Made by a program: the position numbers and the translations under genes. The notes below the pieces were generated by a model. That model saw only the letters and a list, made by a program, of their open reading frames with translations. It ran no database searches and was not told where the DNA came from. This document shows, in pieces, positions 54,897-64,000 of a DNA stretch of 64,000 nucleotides. The number at the start of each line of letters is the position of its first letter. Position 1 is the stretch's first letter. The DNA is from Oxytricha trifallax (Eukaryota; Ciliophora; Spirotrichea; Sporadotrichida; Oxytrichidae): the NCBI GenBank assembly GCA_000711775.1, contig ARYC01000602.1, positions 62,001 through 126,000 on the forward strand, written 5' to 3'.

Positions 54897-56475
54897 ATAA
54901 TAATAATAATAATAATAATAATTAACTCGCATCGAGGGTTAAAGACCCCTGAGCATATCATTAAGAAAGGACAAAGCCCTTTTGGTTAAAGTTCCGTCAT
55001 AAGAGTTCATATCCCTCCCATTGTCTGGAGGTTGAGATTGACCCTTGTCTTGTTAGGTCTCTAAGGATTTGTTGTGGCAATTGTGCCAATACTCCCAGTT
55101 TGTAGTCTATGGTGTTGAAGAAGTCATCCGACTCCATAAGTTTGAGTTATTATTTAAGGTCAAAGCCATATTGCCAGAGTATAAATGGCAGAATTTGGCA
55201 AATTCGTAAAGAATTTGCACAGTGGTACATAATTCTGTACCAGAGAGTATTCATTTCAGTGAAGTTTTGTCCAGCTAGTTTTTAAACAATTTGGTTTAGG
55301 TTTCCATCGAAGTATGGGTGTTGTTATGTTCTAGTCTTGGCATATAGGGCGATTAGTAGGTATGCCATTTCACTTTTGTGGATGGGAACAGGGGTGGTGT
55401 TGGAGTGCATTGCTACTAGTATTCTCCAAATTACTTTAGCGATGATGACAGACCAGAAGGCCTCATCATCGTTGACTGGTGATTCAATCTTTTTGATAGC
55501 CTAGAAATAAAGTTCTTTGTATACTTGTGAAGAGTATAGAGAAGCGTAAGGTGTTTATTTCTTGCTTTGGATGATCTTTAGAATTTGATAGGGCTGAAAG
55601 ACTGTTTTTAGAAGCTCTGAGTGTAGCTTGCCTAACGTTTCCAAGTATAGAGGAAACTAAGAATATAGATTATTCGTTGGTTTTTCCTGGCTCATGGCGG
55701 CAGTTTGGAGTAAGTTAATTGTATCAAGGATCTGGTCCTTGGGAAGTTGTCACCAATCTTTAATTTGGATTTTCAAGAACTCTGTGGGAACTTGAAGAGC
55801 AATGGTAGTTTAGTCCATGTCTGATAATGCCTCAGTGTCTAGGGAGGATAAATCAGATAGACCTTAGAGAAATTCTTTGCTGCTGTCTTTGAGAACTTTC
55901 CTGTCGGGATCTAGGAGAAAGATTTAAGCAAAGTGTAGATCATAGTCTTAGTTGATATTGAGTTAGTGGATGAACTCTTTGTCAGGTGGATTCTGTTCGG
56001 ATAGCATCTGGTCAGAATCCTGATCAGAAGAAATGTTCTGGTCAGCCTGGTATTAAATAGGGAGTGAGCCTTAACCTTAGTTAAGGTTGGGAAGGGGATT
56101 TTTTAGGGCATCACTTGAAAGTTAGTTTTTGAAGACTGTGTCTTGTCTCGCTCTGTCATGGATCCAAGAAATGATTCTAGTGAGTTTCAGGAGTCCAATG
56201 TTGTCAGGAATAGTAGAAAGATAAGTGTCTGAGTAAGTGAAGAGGGGCTAGCTAGTGTCCTGGAGAGGTCTAAAAATTTGTCGGACGCTAGTAGAAGGAA
56301 TCCCGCTCGTCTGAGTTATCCCCAAGTCTCCTTGGAAAAGAGAATCTCGTTGGGGATGTAAGGAGTCACTCTTCTCACTTTGTTAAGAGATTTAAGAGAA
56401 GAGGGTTCGAGCTTTGTGTAGAAATTTTTGAGATATCTAATGAAGGAACCAAATATGTTTTTGTGTTCTGCTCGA
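54897..56475 (-). mobile_element. Retroelement-like insertion E2 with (ATT)n tail
   Basis: Same plan as E1: minus orientation, one long protein frame, ~75 bp of 3' sequence with two hairpin-like stretches (AAAAGGGCTTTGTCCTTT and CAGGGGTCTTTAACCCTCG) resembling those of E1, then an (ATT)n tail (plus strand (AAT)n at 54897-54922). The composition is GC-richer than its flanks. A target duplication is only suggested (left CTACTTAATAAT, right CTAATTTAATAAT near 56505-56517). The 5' end near 56475 is not sharply defined. Confidence 0.7.
54998..56475 (-). pseudogene. Long protein frame of element E2, one internal TGA, no ATG seen
   Basis: About 490 codons open in ciliate code, from near 56475 to TGA 54998-55000, with a single in-frame TGA at 55750-55752 (IQIKDW-TGA-QLPKDQ). 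Features: FSQISQQSEKSDSLHPQRDS near the 5' end; LLKLTRIISWIHDRARQDTV; EEQNPPDKEF-type acidic stretch; ASLYSSQVYKELYFQAIKKI; EAFWSVIIAKVIWRILVAMH; TLWYRIMYHCANSLRICQIL; end SISTSRQWEGYELL. Helical, no RT or nuclease motif. Not detectably similar to the E1 protein. The lack of an ATG suggests 5' truncation. Confidence 0.55.
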
Positions 56476-56479
56476 TTTT

Positions 56480-57865
56480 AATGTACATCCTATTTATTAA
56501 CTTTCTAATTTAATAATATGTGAAACAATTGGTTCTTTCCGCTAATAATTACTAAATACAATATCATATTTACTATATTTATTTATCTTATGTTAAGATA
56601 CAATATAAATATTAAAAATACTATAAAAATTTTGATAAATGAAATAGTTATAATATAAAAAATAAATTTTTGTATATTTAAGTCTTCTTATTTGATTTGA
56701 AAAATGGATTTTATGCTTAAATCATAAGATTTGTAATCTTTTAAAGTATTTCTTTATGTTCAGGAACAAAACTAACAAATATAAATTATTTTATTTATAT
56801 GATATTTATAAACAATGTAATTGTAACATTTACTTGTTATTCACTTAATGACTCTATTGAGGAAATCATTATAACCCCATATATTTTATATAATTACTAT
56901 AAAAAGTATTAATGTTTAACTTATCTTAATCAAATATTTGGGAAAAAAAGATTTCCTTTTCTTTATAATCATCTATAAAAATTCAAAAAGTTTGGAATAT
57001 TCAACTTTACTTGTAAGCACCAAAACATCTTCATATATATAAGTTTTAAATAAAATTAAATTTACGAATCTCAAGATTATAATTTTTGAGGTGAAAGGAT
57101 ATTTTGACTTAATATATTATTTCTATTAAAGAAAAAAAAAATTAAAAAAAAACAAATACTAATTTATGGAAGTTTTAAGAGTGTTTATTTCAACATAAAA
57201 TACAGATTGTGAAATAAATATTTAATTAATAACTTGCTTAAGTATTTTTGAGTTAAATTTTGAATTTTTTAAATATTATTAATTATAATTTGAATAAATT
57301 TTAACAAAGGATACATTATTTGTGTTTTGATTTGGTACTATATAATTAAATTTTAATATTTTAAAATCTTTATTCTGAACACATTATAAAAAAGATGTTG
57401 CTTGCCAGAGAAGCAATTTTTTATTTTGAGAAAAAAAGATTTTAACAGAAAAATTTTACATCGATTCAAAATATAAAATAGTAATTCACATCCTACTTCA
57501 TTAAAGCATGCTCAATCTTTACCAAAAAATATTTTTAAATTAAATTGAAAATGATTTTGATTAATATTGATTATGCTGATGTTATTTATTAAGATATTTG
57601 ATTAAAAAGGTTTAGGTAATTATTAACATTATTAATTGCTAGCCTTTTAATTCATACTGAATTATAAAATATATTAATTTACGGGGGAGAAATGTAGTTA
57701 AAATAACAAATTTACATTTTAAAATTATTAAAAAATTAAGATTAGGTATTATATAAATATTTGAGAATGAAAAAAAAATTCTTTTGACTGCTTACAAAAA
57801 GAGTATATTTCATTTAAAAATCTGTATAAGCAAGATTTAATTAAGTTTATAACAAGAGATTTATT
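56480..57865. other. AT-rich spacer, nothing recognised
   Basis: About 1.4 kb, very A/T-rich, no coding-like frame. Confidence 0.5.
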
Positions 57866-57870
57866 GTAAG

Positions 57871-58341
57871 ATGCCTTAAAAACTGAGAGTTGCAGTCAAA
57901 AGTCCACCTAGCCTCACTTTCATATCAAAACTTAAATTTAGAATATTCATGGAACAAAACAGCTTCAAGATCAATTCAAGATTGAGTTAGCATAGTTATT
58001 TAGATAGAAAATGTAATTTGCAATTTAAATCTTCATAATTTTGTTAAAAAGTAAATTAAAAATAAGAGAAAACTTTGTTTTGTAAATCATAGATAATTTT
58101 GAATGTGAGTGATTTGATTTAGTATTAGAGTCATGTTGTTCTAACTTACAAAAGAAATCTTGTGCCGTTTTAATCACTAAGCCACACAATCTCTTAGCTG
58201 AACAAGAATGCTTCTAAGGTTGAGTGTATTCTTGTGAGATAAGTCAAAAGGTAAAAGAGGCTCAGTTAGTTTCTGTATAGTCATCAAGCCACAAGCTAGC
58301 TCCCTGAATTGACTCTATTCAGTCTTCAGCAATAATAGTGA
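57871..58341 (+). CDS. Basic 156-aa protein, unknown
   Basis: ATG 57871 to TGA 58339-58341, uninterrupted in ciliate code: MPQKLRVAVKSPPSLTFISK at the start, FKINSRLSQHSYLDRKCNLQ, then KRNLVPFQSLSHTISQLNKN and VKRQKRLSQFLYSHQATSQL near the end. Lys/Arg/Ser/Gln-rich; about 20 glutamines are TAA/TAG. No membrane segment. It ends 4 bases before the stop of the convergent minus-strand gene. The antisense strand also has a fairly open frame but with four TGAs. Confidence 0.45.
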
Positions 58342-58345
58342 GCTG

Positions 58346-58600
58346 TCAAAAGCTTACTTCATCAACAAGTCTGATTAAAAATAAATAATCATAATAAATA
58401 ATGCATTTTTTAATACATTATAATCTTCCAAAAATTGTTTATCTATTTTTTAAATGAATTTACCTCGTTTTTTTCTCTTCTTCTTCCCCTAGTTGCTGAA
58501 GTTCTTCGAGTTACTAATTCTGTATTTAAAATAAATAAAGTTTTAGTATTATTAAAGTCTCAAGCCAGAAACAGTAGAGCATCTGAATTTCCTTAATCTT
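58346..58600 (-). pseudogene. Minus-strand gene end with short exons, coiled-coil-like
   Basis: Exon 58464-58519 reads NQQLEELQQLGEEEEKKT. A GT-AG intron at 58371-58463 (GTAAATTC...TTAATCAG) joins it in phase to a last exon, 58346-58370, reading RLVDEVSF and a TGA stop at 58346-58348. Upstream of 58519 an acceptor-like TTTAAATACAG is visible and more coding-like sequence (IKEIQMLYCFWLE, ~58540-58600), but the donor is unclear. Short and glutamate-rich. Function unknown. Confidence 0.45.
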
Positions 58601-58799
58601 CCACTTTTTGAATTAAATGAAACGTAATTTAATTAATTTATTTTGGATGAAATTGATATTTCGAAGACAACGCAAAGAACTAGATGCTCACGTCTAATGC
58701 TAAAAAGCTTTAACTTACAACCTCTAAATTTATAAATTATCTACTTAAATTGCTTTAAAGGGACCAATTGCCCTAAAAGGATTTGACTTGACTTTTATA

Positions 58800-59203
58800 G
58801 GTAAGCAAATGCGATAACTCAAAGATGACATCAAATGCAGTTGCTTGCAAAAAAGATAATTCTTTCAAGATGCTCAAGATACAAACATTTTTGATTTTTA
58901 AATTCAAGCTCAATGTGATCTGATTGAATGATTGTTTCACTAAAGTTCTAAAATACTCAAGAGTTTGAGAGAATTTTGATTGATGATATATAAAATTAAT
59001 AACAAAATAATGAGCTGAACATGCACTTCAAGGAAGGAAGAAGTTCAATTGAATACGAATTCAGCCCCAGCTGCTTGCTGATTTGGTGCAGCACCTGCGA
59101 CCAGTTTAAGGTGTGGTTCACTTATAAGCTGAGAGACGGCAAGCGCTGCAATTTCAGGCACTAAAGGTCTATCAAGATCTCACACCATCATCCAGATCAT
59201 TGA
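58800..59203 (+). pseudogene. CxxC zinc-binding-domain gene, copy 1 (paralogue of 62293-62633)
   Basis: An upstream piece reads KQMRQLKDDIKCSCLQKRQF and DTNIFDFQIQAQCDLIE (~58805-58930). The last segment, ATG 59021 to TGA 59201-59203 (60 codons), reads MHFKEGRSSIEYEFSPSCLL, IWCSTCDQFKVWFTYKLRDG and KRCNFRHQRSIKISHHH. CSTCD...RCNFRH gives C-x2-C ... C-x3-H, matched by CYNCKEF...KCQKQH in the second copy. The spacing recalls small zinc modules of MuDR/FLYWCH type, but that is only a resemblance. GC-richer than its flanks. Confidence 0.5.
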
Positions 59204-59214
59204 TCCTTTAGCAT

Positions 59215-60320
59215 TTTGTATTTCAAGGTCGGCTATCTCTGAATTGAAATTAGTTTTATTTCTTAACTTTATCAGATTTTCACTAATATATATATATACT
59301 AAAAAAAATTTACTTTAAATTAATTAAATTTAATATAATAATAAATAACATATCACTACAGATGTGAATTTAAGTTTACAGCGTACCAATTTTTATAAAC
59401 GCGTATATTATTATTTATTACACTGTATAAAAATACCTTGATAAGAGCTAAATATGATCTTAATAAATTCAATTTTTTTATTTTAGTTTTATCTTATACT
59501 TTCGGCAAAAAAAACATTATTTTATATAAACTTAATAAGAAAATTTAATTATTAAAAAAATCAATAAACTTATATATAAAATTGTTAAATATTTTGATAT
59601 TTTTTAAATATCTTTCATAGTAGTTCTATTGCGATGTTATAAAAGCTTATCAATTTTTAAAATAACAATATATGTGAGATTTAGACCTCATCATCATGAT
59701 TATTTTTATATTTATTGAAATTAATAAGACCCATAAAGTGTAATTATTTATTATTCCCTTTGTTAATCATAAATCTATAATTTATAGTTTAATTAAATAA
59801 GAAAAGATATACTAAACTTGCACTTTTTATTAAATATAAGAAATTTACCGATTTATATTAAACAAATTGAATTTCAAGTATAGAGTTATATTGACTTAAA
59901 TCCATAGTGATAAAAAATAAAGTCAATAAGAAATCAAGAGTAACGAAAATAAAATACAAATGCTCCCAGGTTATCTTTTAAGATATAAGTATCATCTTAA
60001 ATAAAAAGGTTCAAAATACTGAAGTTTTAAATGTAGTCTATAAAAATTATTGAGAGAAAACAAAGTTTTTTCTGTTCAATCTCATTGGTAAAATATCAAT
60101 TAAAAACTTTACCCTAAAGCCAAAAATAAAAGTATTATATAAATATTTAAATGTGGTTATATTCAGAGTTCGACAGCTTCAACAGATTCTTCACAGTGAA
60201 ATATACAAGATAACACAAGCAATATATAGAAATACAAAAGAAGTCACCTAAATTTAAAGGCATGAATAAATATCAAATAAAATAAAATTCATTATGTAAT
60301 TTGAATACTGATAGATGTTT
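59215..60320. other. AT-rich spacer, nothing recognised
   Basis: About 1.1 kb of A/T-rich sequence. Includes a (TA)n run near 59287. No coding-like frame. Confidence 0.5.
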
Positions 60321-60323
60321 CTA

Positions 60324-61373
60324 TATTAATCAAGTATAATCGAAATGAGAAAACTGTTAAAATCAAATCAAAAATGCAAGCAAATAAGATTATGTTCATA
60401 TCAAAATACATAAGTAGAAAAAAAACAGTCTGAAATTTGAATTAAGATTAGAGATTTTAATTATCAACATTAGTGAACTATTCATATTTAAATTTAATTA
60501 ATTATTTTAATTTAATCAACTTTTCTAATTCATTTCTATTTTAGGGCATCTCTTGTAAGTTTGACGATTTTCTTTTGAAGATTTGATTTTCCTGCGTGTT
60601 TTTTGTGAAAAAAATTTAGATATCTTCAGGGTATCTTCTCTGAGCTATCTTCAGGATATCTTCCTAAAAAAATTAAAAAATGGAATTTTAATAATAGTAA
60701 ATGCAGTAGTAGCAATAGTAACAACAATAAAAGCAACAATAATAACAATAGAAATAAAATTAGCAATACTTACTTTTCTGGGATTTTTCTCTAAAAAATC
60801 CAATTTTTTTAATTCTTATTTTGAATATCTTGATAATGAAGATGAAGAAATGAATGATGATGAAAATAACAACTAATTTACAAATTTTAAATTTCTAAAA
60901 TTCTCTTAAATTTCAGCAGAAAAGTAAGTATTGCTAATTTTATTTCTATTGTTATTATTGTTGCTATTATTGCTGTTACTATTGCTACTACTGCATTTAC
61001 TATTATTAAAATTCCATTTTTTAATTTTTTTAGGAAGATATCCTGAAGATAGCTCAGAGAAGATACCCTGAAGATATCTAAATTTTTTTCACAAAAAACA
61101 CGCAGGAAAATCAAATCTTCAAAAGAAAATCGTCAAACTTACAAGAGATGCCCTAAAATAGAAATGAATTAGAAAAGTTGATTAAATTAAAATAATTAAT
61201 TAAATTTAAATATGAATAGTTCACTAATGTTGATAATTAAAATCTCTAATCTTAATTCAAATATCAGACTGTTTTTTTTCTCTAATGTATTTTGATATGA
61301 ACATAATCTTATTTGCTTGCATTTTTGATTTGATTTTAACAGTTTTCTCATTTCGATTATACTTGATTAATAT
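60324..61373. mobile_element. 1.05-kb palindromic element
   Basis: Arms of ~480 bp: left end ATATTAATCAAGTATAATCG, right end the inverse. Strong inner matches include GATTTTCCTGCGTGTTTTTT and inverse, and GGGTATCTTCTCTGAGCTAT and inverse. The same 60-odd-codon frame therefore appears on both strands (MIFLRVFCEKNLDIFRVSSL at plus 60583 and minus 61114). The loop (~60780-60905) ends with an acidic stretch EDEEMNDDENNN. The mirrored frames are a consequence of the palindrome, not two genes. Confidence 0.85.
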
Positions 61374-61383
61374 TTTAGTATGA

Positions 61384-62346
61384 AAATTCATAAGGTCTGA
61401 TACTATAGGGCATACCTGAATATTTTAACTTTAGTGAAAGAGAGTATACGATCTCAGAAACTTAAATATTTGATCCGACAGATTAGTGCTGACTAAAATT
61501 AAAAAGAAATGATATTTATTCACTATTATGCAAGAGAACTCAAGCGAGAAACCTAAATCACAAACTTATGGTATTTTATTTGCGATATTTGATCATTAAT
61601 ATTAGACTAAAAAGGTTCTATTTATTTTTGCTCTTAAAGCTATGAGAACCTATGCAGAGATAAGCCTGAGTCTGATTTCATTGCTGCGAACACTATCCAT
61701 TAGAAGATCAAATAGAAGCGATATGACTTTATTGAGGAATATAAGTATGAGCTAACAAGATTTAAAGACATTGATAATGACTAGTCGAAAGTTAATCGAA
61801 ACAACTAGAAGATTCAAGTCAAATCTTAGAAGTATAATAAAATATTTTATATAAATGTTGATTGCAAATTCCTAGTCAAACTCACATAGCAGCGACACTG
61901 AAGAGTATGAGAAATCTAATACCCAATTATTAGAGAACCAAGTTTTCAATTAAATGATATTTCAAGTCATGCCCATTAAGATTCAGAATCCTGGTTTCTA
62001 ACTTTCCCAAAATACTGTTTTTAAAAGTTTAAAGTGTATAATAGTATAAAAACTATCGGCATAAATCTGTTTGTTAATAAACGATATAGAGAACTTGCAG
62101 AAGACTCTACATCCTTATTTTGCTTCAGACAGAAACAAATTAATAGTAAATGACATCTAAGCAGCCTAATACAGAAAGAACTCGCACAATCATCGATGGA
62201 TAAATGTTCAAAATCTATTAGTTTAATTTTAATACCTGGCGAATTAGAGGTCATCGAAAAGATAAAAACATGTTTTTAAAGATGAAAATGAAGACAGCTT
62301 AAATATGATTTTATTAAATAAATCGAAAAGTTAGTTAGTGAATTGA
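61384..62346 (+). pseudogene. Gene upstream of the second zinc-domain copy, unknown
   Basis: An N-terminal piece reads GIPEYFNFSEREYTISETQI (~61408-61470). ATG 61528 opens a frame of 272 codons to TGA 62344-62346 (starts MQENSSEKPKSQTYGILFAI; later SSDTEEYEKSNTQLLENQVF and YRKNSHNHRWINVQNLL). In the region 61640-61890 a different frame looks more protein-like (DKPESDFIAANTIHQKIKQK, FIEEYKYELTRFKDIDNDQS), so the true product may combine frames across an intron or IES. No domain recognised. Confidence 0.45.
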
Positions 62347-62633
62347 ACTGCCACTATCATTAGGGTAAAAATAATTGCAGATCTAATTGGACACCTATGT
62401 AACTTTATAAATTTATTCAATACAATTAAAATGGGCTCAGTGTTGTTTATCTGACTTTCAAGTGCTACAATTGTAAGGAATTCTAGATGTGGTTCAATTT
62501 CAAGGAAGACAAAAAATGTCAGAAATAACATAATAAAAACATCAAAGTATGCCAAACTTCTTCGAACATTAAAAAGCATCTTTTGAATTTGAAGACAACA
62601 TCAGAATTAAGCATAATATAAGATTTTATATGA
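62293..62633 (+). pseudogene. CxxC zinc-binding-domain gene, copy 2
   Basis: A frame of ~113 codons reads YDFIKQIEKLVSELNCHYHQ, GKNNCRSNWTPMQLYKFIQY, LSVVYLTFKCYNCKEFQMWF and NFKEDKKCQKQHNKNIKV, ending at TGA 62631-62633. The CYNC...KKCQKQH block is homologous by eye to IWCSTCDQFKVWFTYKLRDG / KRCNFRH at 59021-59203: same CxxC, same aromatic F-x-x-W-F, same D-K/G-K-x-C spacing. It overlaps the end of the preceding frame by ~50 bases, which suggests the two belong to one frameshifted or IES-bearing gene. Confidence 0.5.
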
Positions 62634-63269
62634 GATTTTCCAAATAAAAAGATTAGTGTTTTTATTTAAGTTTTATGCAGATAGATTTATTTATGTTTTT
62701 TCTTAATTTATTAATCTTCATCGTACACTTAGTTTCGAGATTTGCTAAATAAATTTAATTAAAAGTTATTTAAACTATCTGTGTGGTACCAACTTCTACT
62801 TAATGGATAAAATGACTTTTTTCACCAATACTTTTAAGAAACTCTTTATAATAAGAAATTAAATTAAACTCAAACGATAAAGTAGATCCAAATGGTAATC
62901 CTGAGCGGATCGGAGATTTATTAAATTGGAAAATTTATCAAGAATCAATGCTTTAGCAAATAAAATTTATAGATTAAAGAGAGTTAACCTCAATGATATC
63001 TCTTGTCCAGCACTTCTTTATTAAAATTATAGTTTTAAAAAAAAAACACTCTAGATACACTCATTCGATGACAAAAATAACATTTACAATATAAAAATCA
63101 AATTCAAAGTGGAGTGCACAAAATCTTAGTTACTTCGCACATAATCATAAAATTAATTTAAAAATACTTATTGCTCTTTTTACAAAAACTTTGCTAAGTA
63201 CTTGCTTATTATATCTTAAATGTTAAATACTAAATGATAATGTCTGCAAGCGAGTTCATTCAAGTCGTG

Positions 63270-63897
63270 ATTGGTGAGTGAAGATGGGAAGTGCTGGAAG
63301 TGGAGTACCCTGAGAGGTTCACAAGAGAATTTCAGTTTTATTTTTAACTTGGCCTTCCACTGCAGAGCAATCAATCGTGGCTACTAAGCCGTGCTCGTTG
63401 ATCTTGAAAGAATGAGTTCAGCTTTATCTACAGGCAGTACTTAATGGGATCTTGAAATTATTCAACTTGAAGGATAGAATCACTTTTTCAAAGAAGAGAA
63501 TCAAACAGTTAAACAAGAAATTAAAAAACTGAGAGAATTATATGAAATCAGTCAAGAAAGATCAAAGGAAAATTTTGATTTATAATAGAGACTTAAGAAG
63601 TTTAAATAAAATGTGAATATCATTAAGAAAACTCATTGTGACTTTTACAAATGTATGCTTTAAGAACAAAGAATTTACTATTTCATTGGATTAAATTCTC
63701 AAAAATAAACGAAACAATTAGTTGAAAAAGATTACAATGCTTATGCATAAACCTAATGTCAATGTCAAATAGTATCAACAAATTGCTTAAGTTTTAAAAT
63801 CGATTTGAAATAGATAATCAGACTTTTTAATGAAACATTTATAAATGAAATTAATAACTTCTTTAATATAAAATCTTAGTCTGATAATTTATCGTGA
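63270..63897 (+). CDS. Coiled-coil protein, at least 161 aa, unknown
   Basis: ATG 63412 to TGA 63895-63897 gives 161 codons: MSSALSTGSTQWDLEIIQLE, then a charged heptad-like stretch (FFKEENQTVKQEIKKLRELY, ISQERSKENFDLQQRLKKFK), a Cys-containing middle (THCDFYKCMLQEQRIYYF) and C-terminal LFNETFINEINNFFNIK. The same frame is open back to ~63270 (EDGKCWKWSTLRGSQENFSF, FHCRAINRGYQAVLVDLERM), so the real start may be upstream. The GC-richer part 63240-63440 is also open on the minus strand, so the upstream extension is less certain. Confidence 0.5.
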
Positions 63898-64000
63898 AGA
63901 ATGTAGATTATTTAGACTTACCTGAATTATGAGCAAAGTGTGAATTTCAAGCTCCTAAATTATGAGAACTAGGAGTATTAGAATTGATTCTTCATTTCAT

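Noticed and set aside
60583..61114. Two identical 75-97 aa ORFs on opposite strands (MIFLRVFCEKN...)
   Set aside because: They are mirror images created by a palindromic element; not evidence for two genes.
63240..63440. Minus-strand reading FKINEHGLVATIDCSAVEGQ
   Set aside because: Looks protein-like for ~30 codons only and ends in TGA; the plus frame is open longer and leads into the coiled-coil gene. Not certain.

Overview
The window looks like micronuclear (germline) DNA of a stichotrich ciliate of the Oxytricha/Stylonychia type. Three things support this. (1) It is very AT-rich, and protein-like frames open up only if TAA and TAG are read as glutamine with TGA as stop. (2) It carries TBE-type transposons whose ends are C4A4/G4T4 telomere-like repeats, with the three expected genes: a 42 kDa DDE transposase, a 22 kDa gene on the opposite strand, and a 57 kDa C2H2 zinc-finger/kinase gene. 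(3) Coding stretches are short, shift frame and are separated by AT-rich spacers, as expected of germline genes cut by internal eliminated sequences (IESs) or of decayed copies. No rRNA, tRNA, CRISPR array or bacterial-type operon was seen. Under the standard code every frame looks broken.

Layout. 1-2885: a decayed TBE in reverse orientation. 2886-5640: gene fragments. 5917-9339: insertions, namely two retroelement-like inserts with 12-13 bp target duplications, one ~420 bp hairpin element, and a long-TIR element with a Rep-like frame. 9429-22640: host-type genes or pseudogenes (a tidy spliced 74-aa gene, an Asn/Gln-rich gene, a helical-repeat-like gene, a P-loop fragment, a kinesin pseudogene) interrupted by miniature inverted-repeat elements. 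23269-25386: two more hairpin elements. 26470-38374: broken frames of unrecognised genes. 39780-53430: a P4-type ATPase (flippase) pseudogene split by an 11 kb nest. The nest is an outer TBE, an inner TBE inside its transposase, a 1.6 kb retroelement-like insert inside the inner transposase, and two hairpin elements. 53841-56475: another hairpin element and a second retroelement-like insert. 57871-64000: small genes, two sharing a CxxC...C zinc-binding module, and a 1 kb palindrome.

What stands out. (a) The insert at 43149-44782 has a perfect 13-bp target duplication, a long (ATT)n tail and one intact 474-codon frame (ciliate code) without recognisable reverse transcriptase. A second insert (54897-56475) has an unrelated frame but similar 3' hairpins and tail, which suggests a family of non-autonomous, protein-coding retroelements. 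(b) A 26-27 nt intron sits at the same place in the 22 kDa gene of all three TBE copies. (c) Several precise insertions can be removed on paper to restore the interrupted frame, so the order of insertion can be read.

Limits: everything was read by eye. Frames were translated by hand, many boundaries are approximate, and whether a broken frame is a pseudogene or an IES-interrupted gene cannot be settled without the macronuclear sequence.
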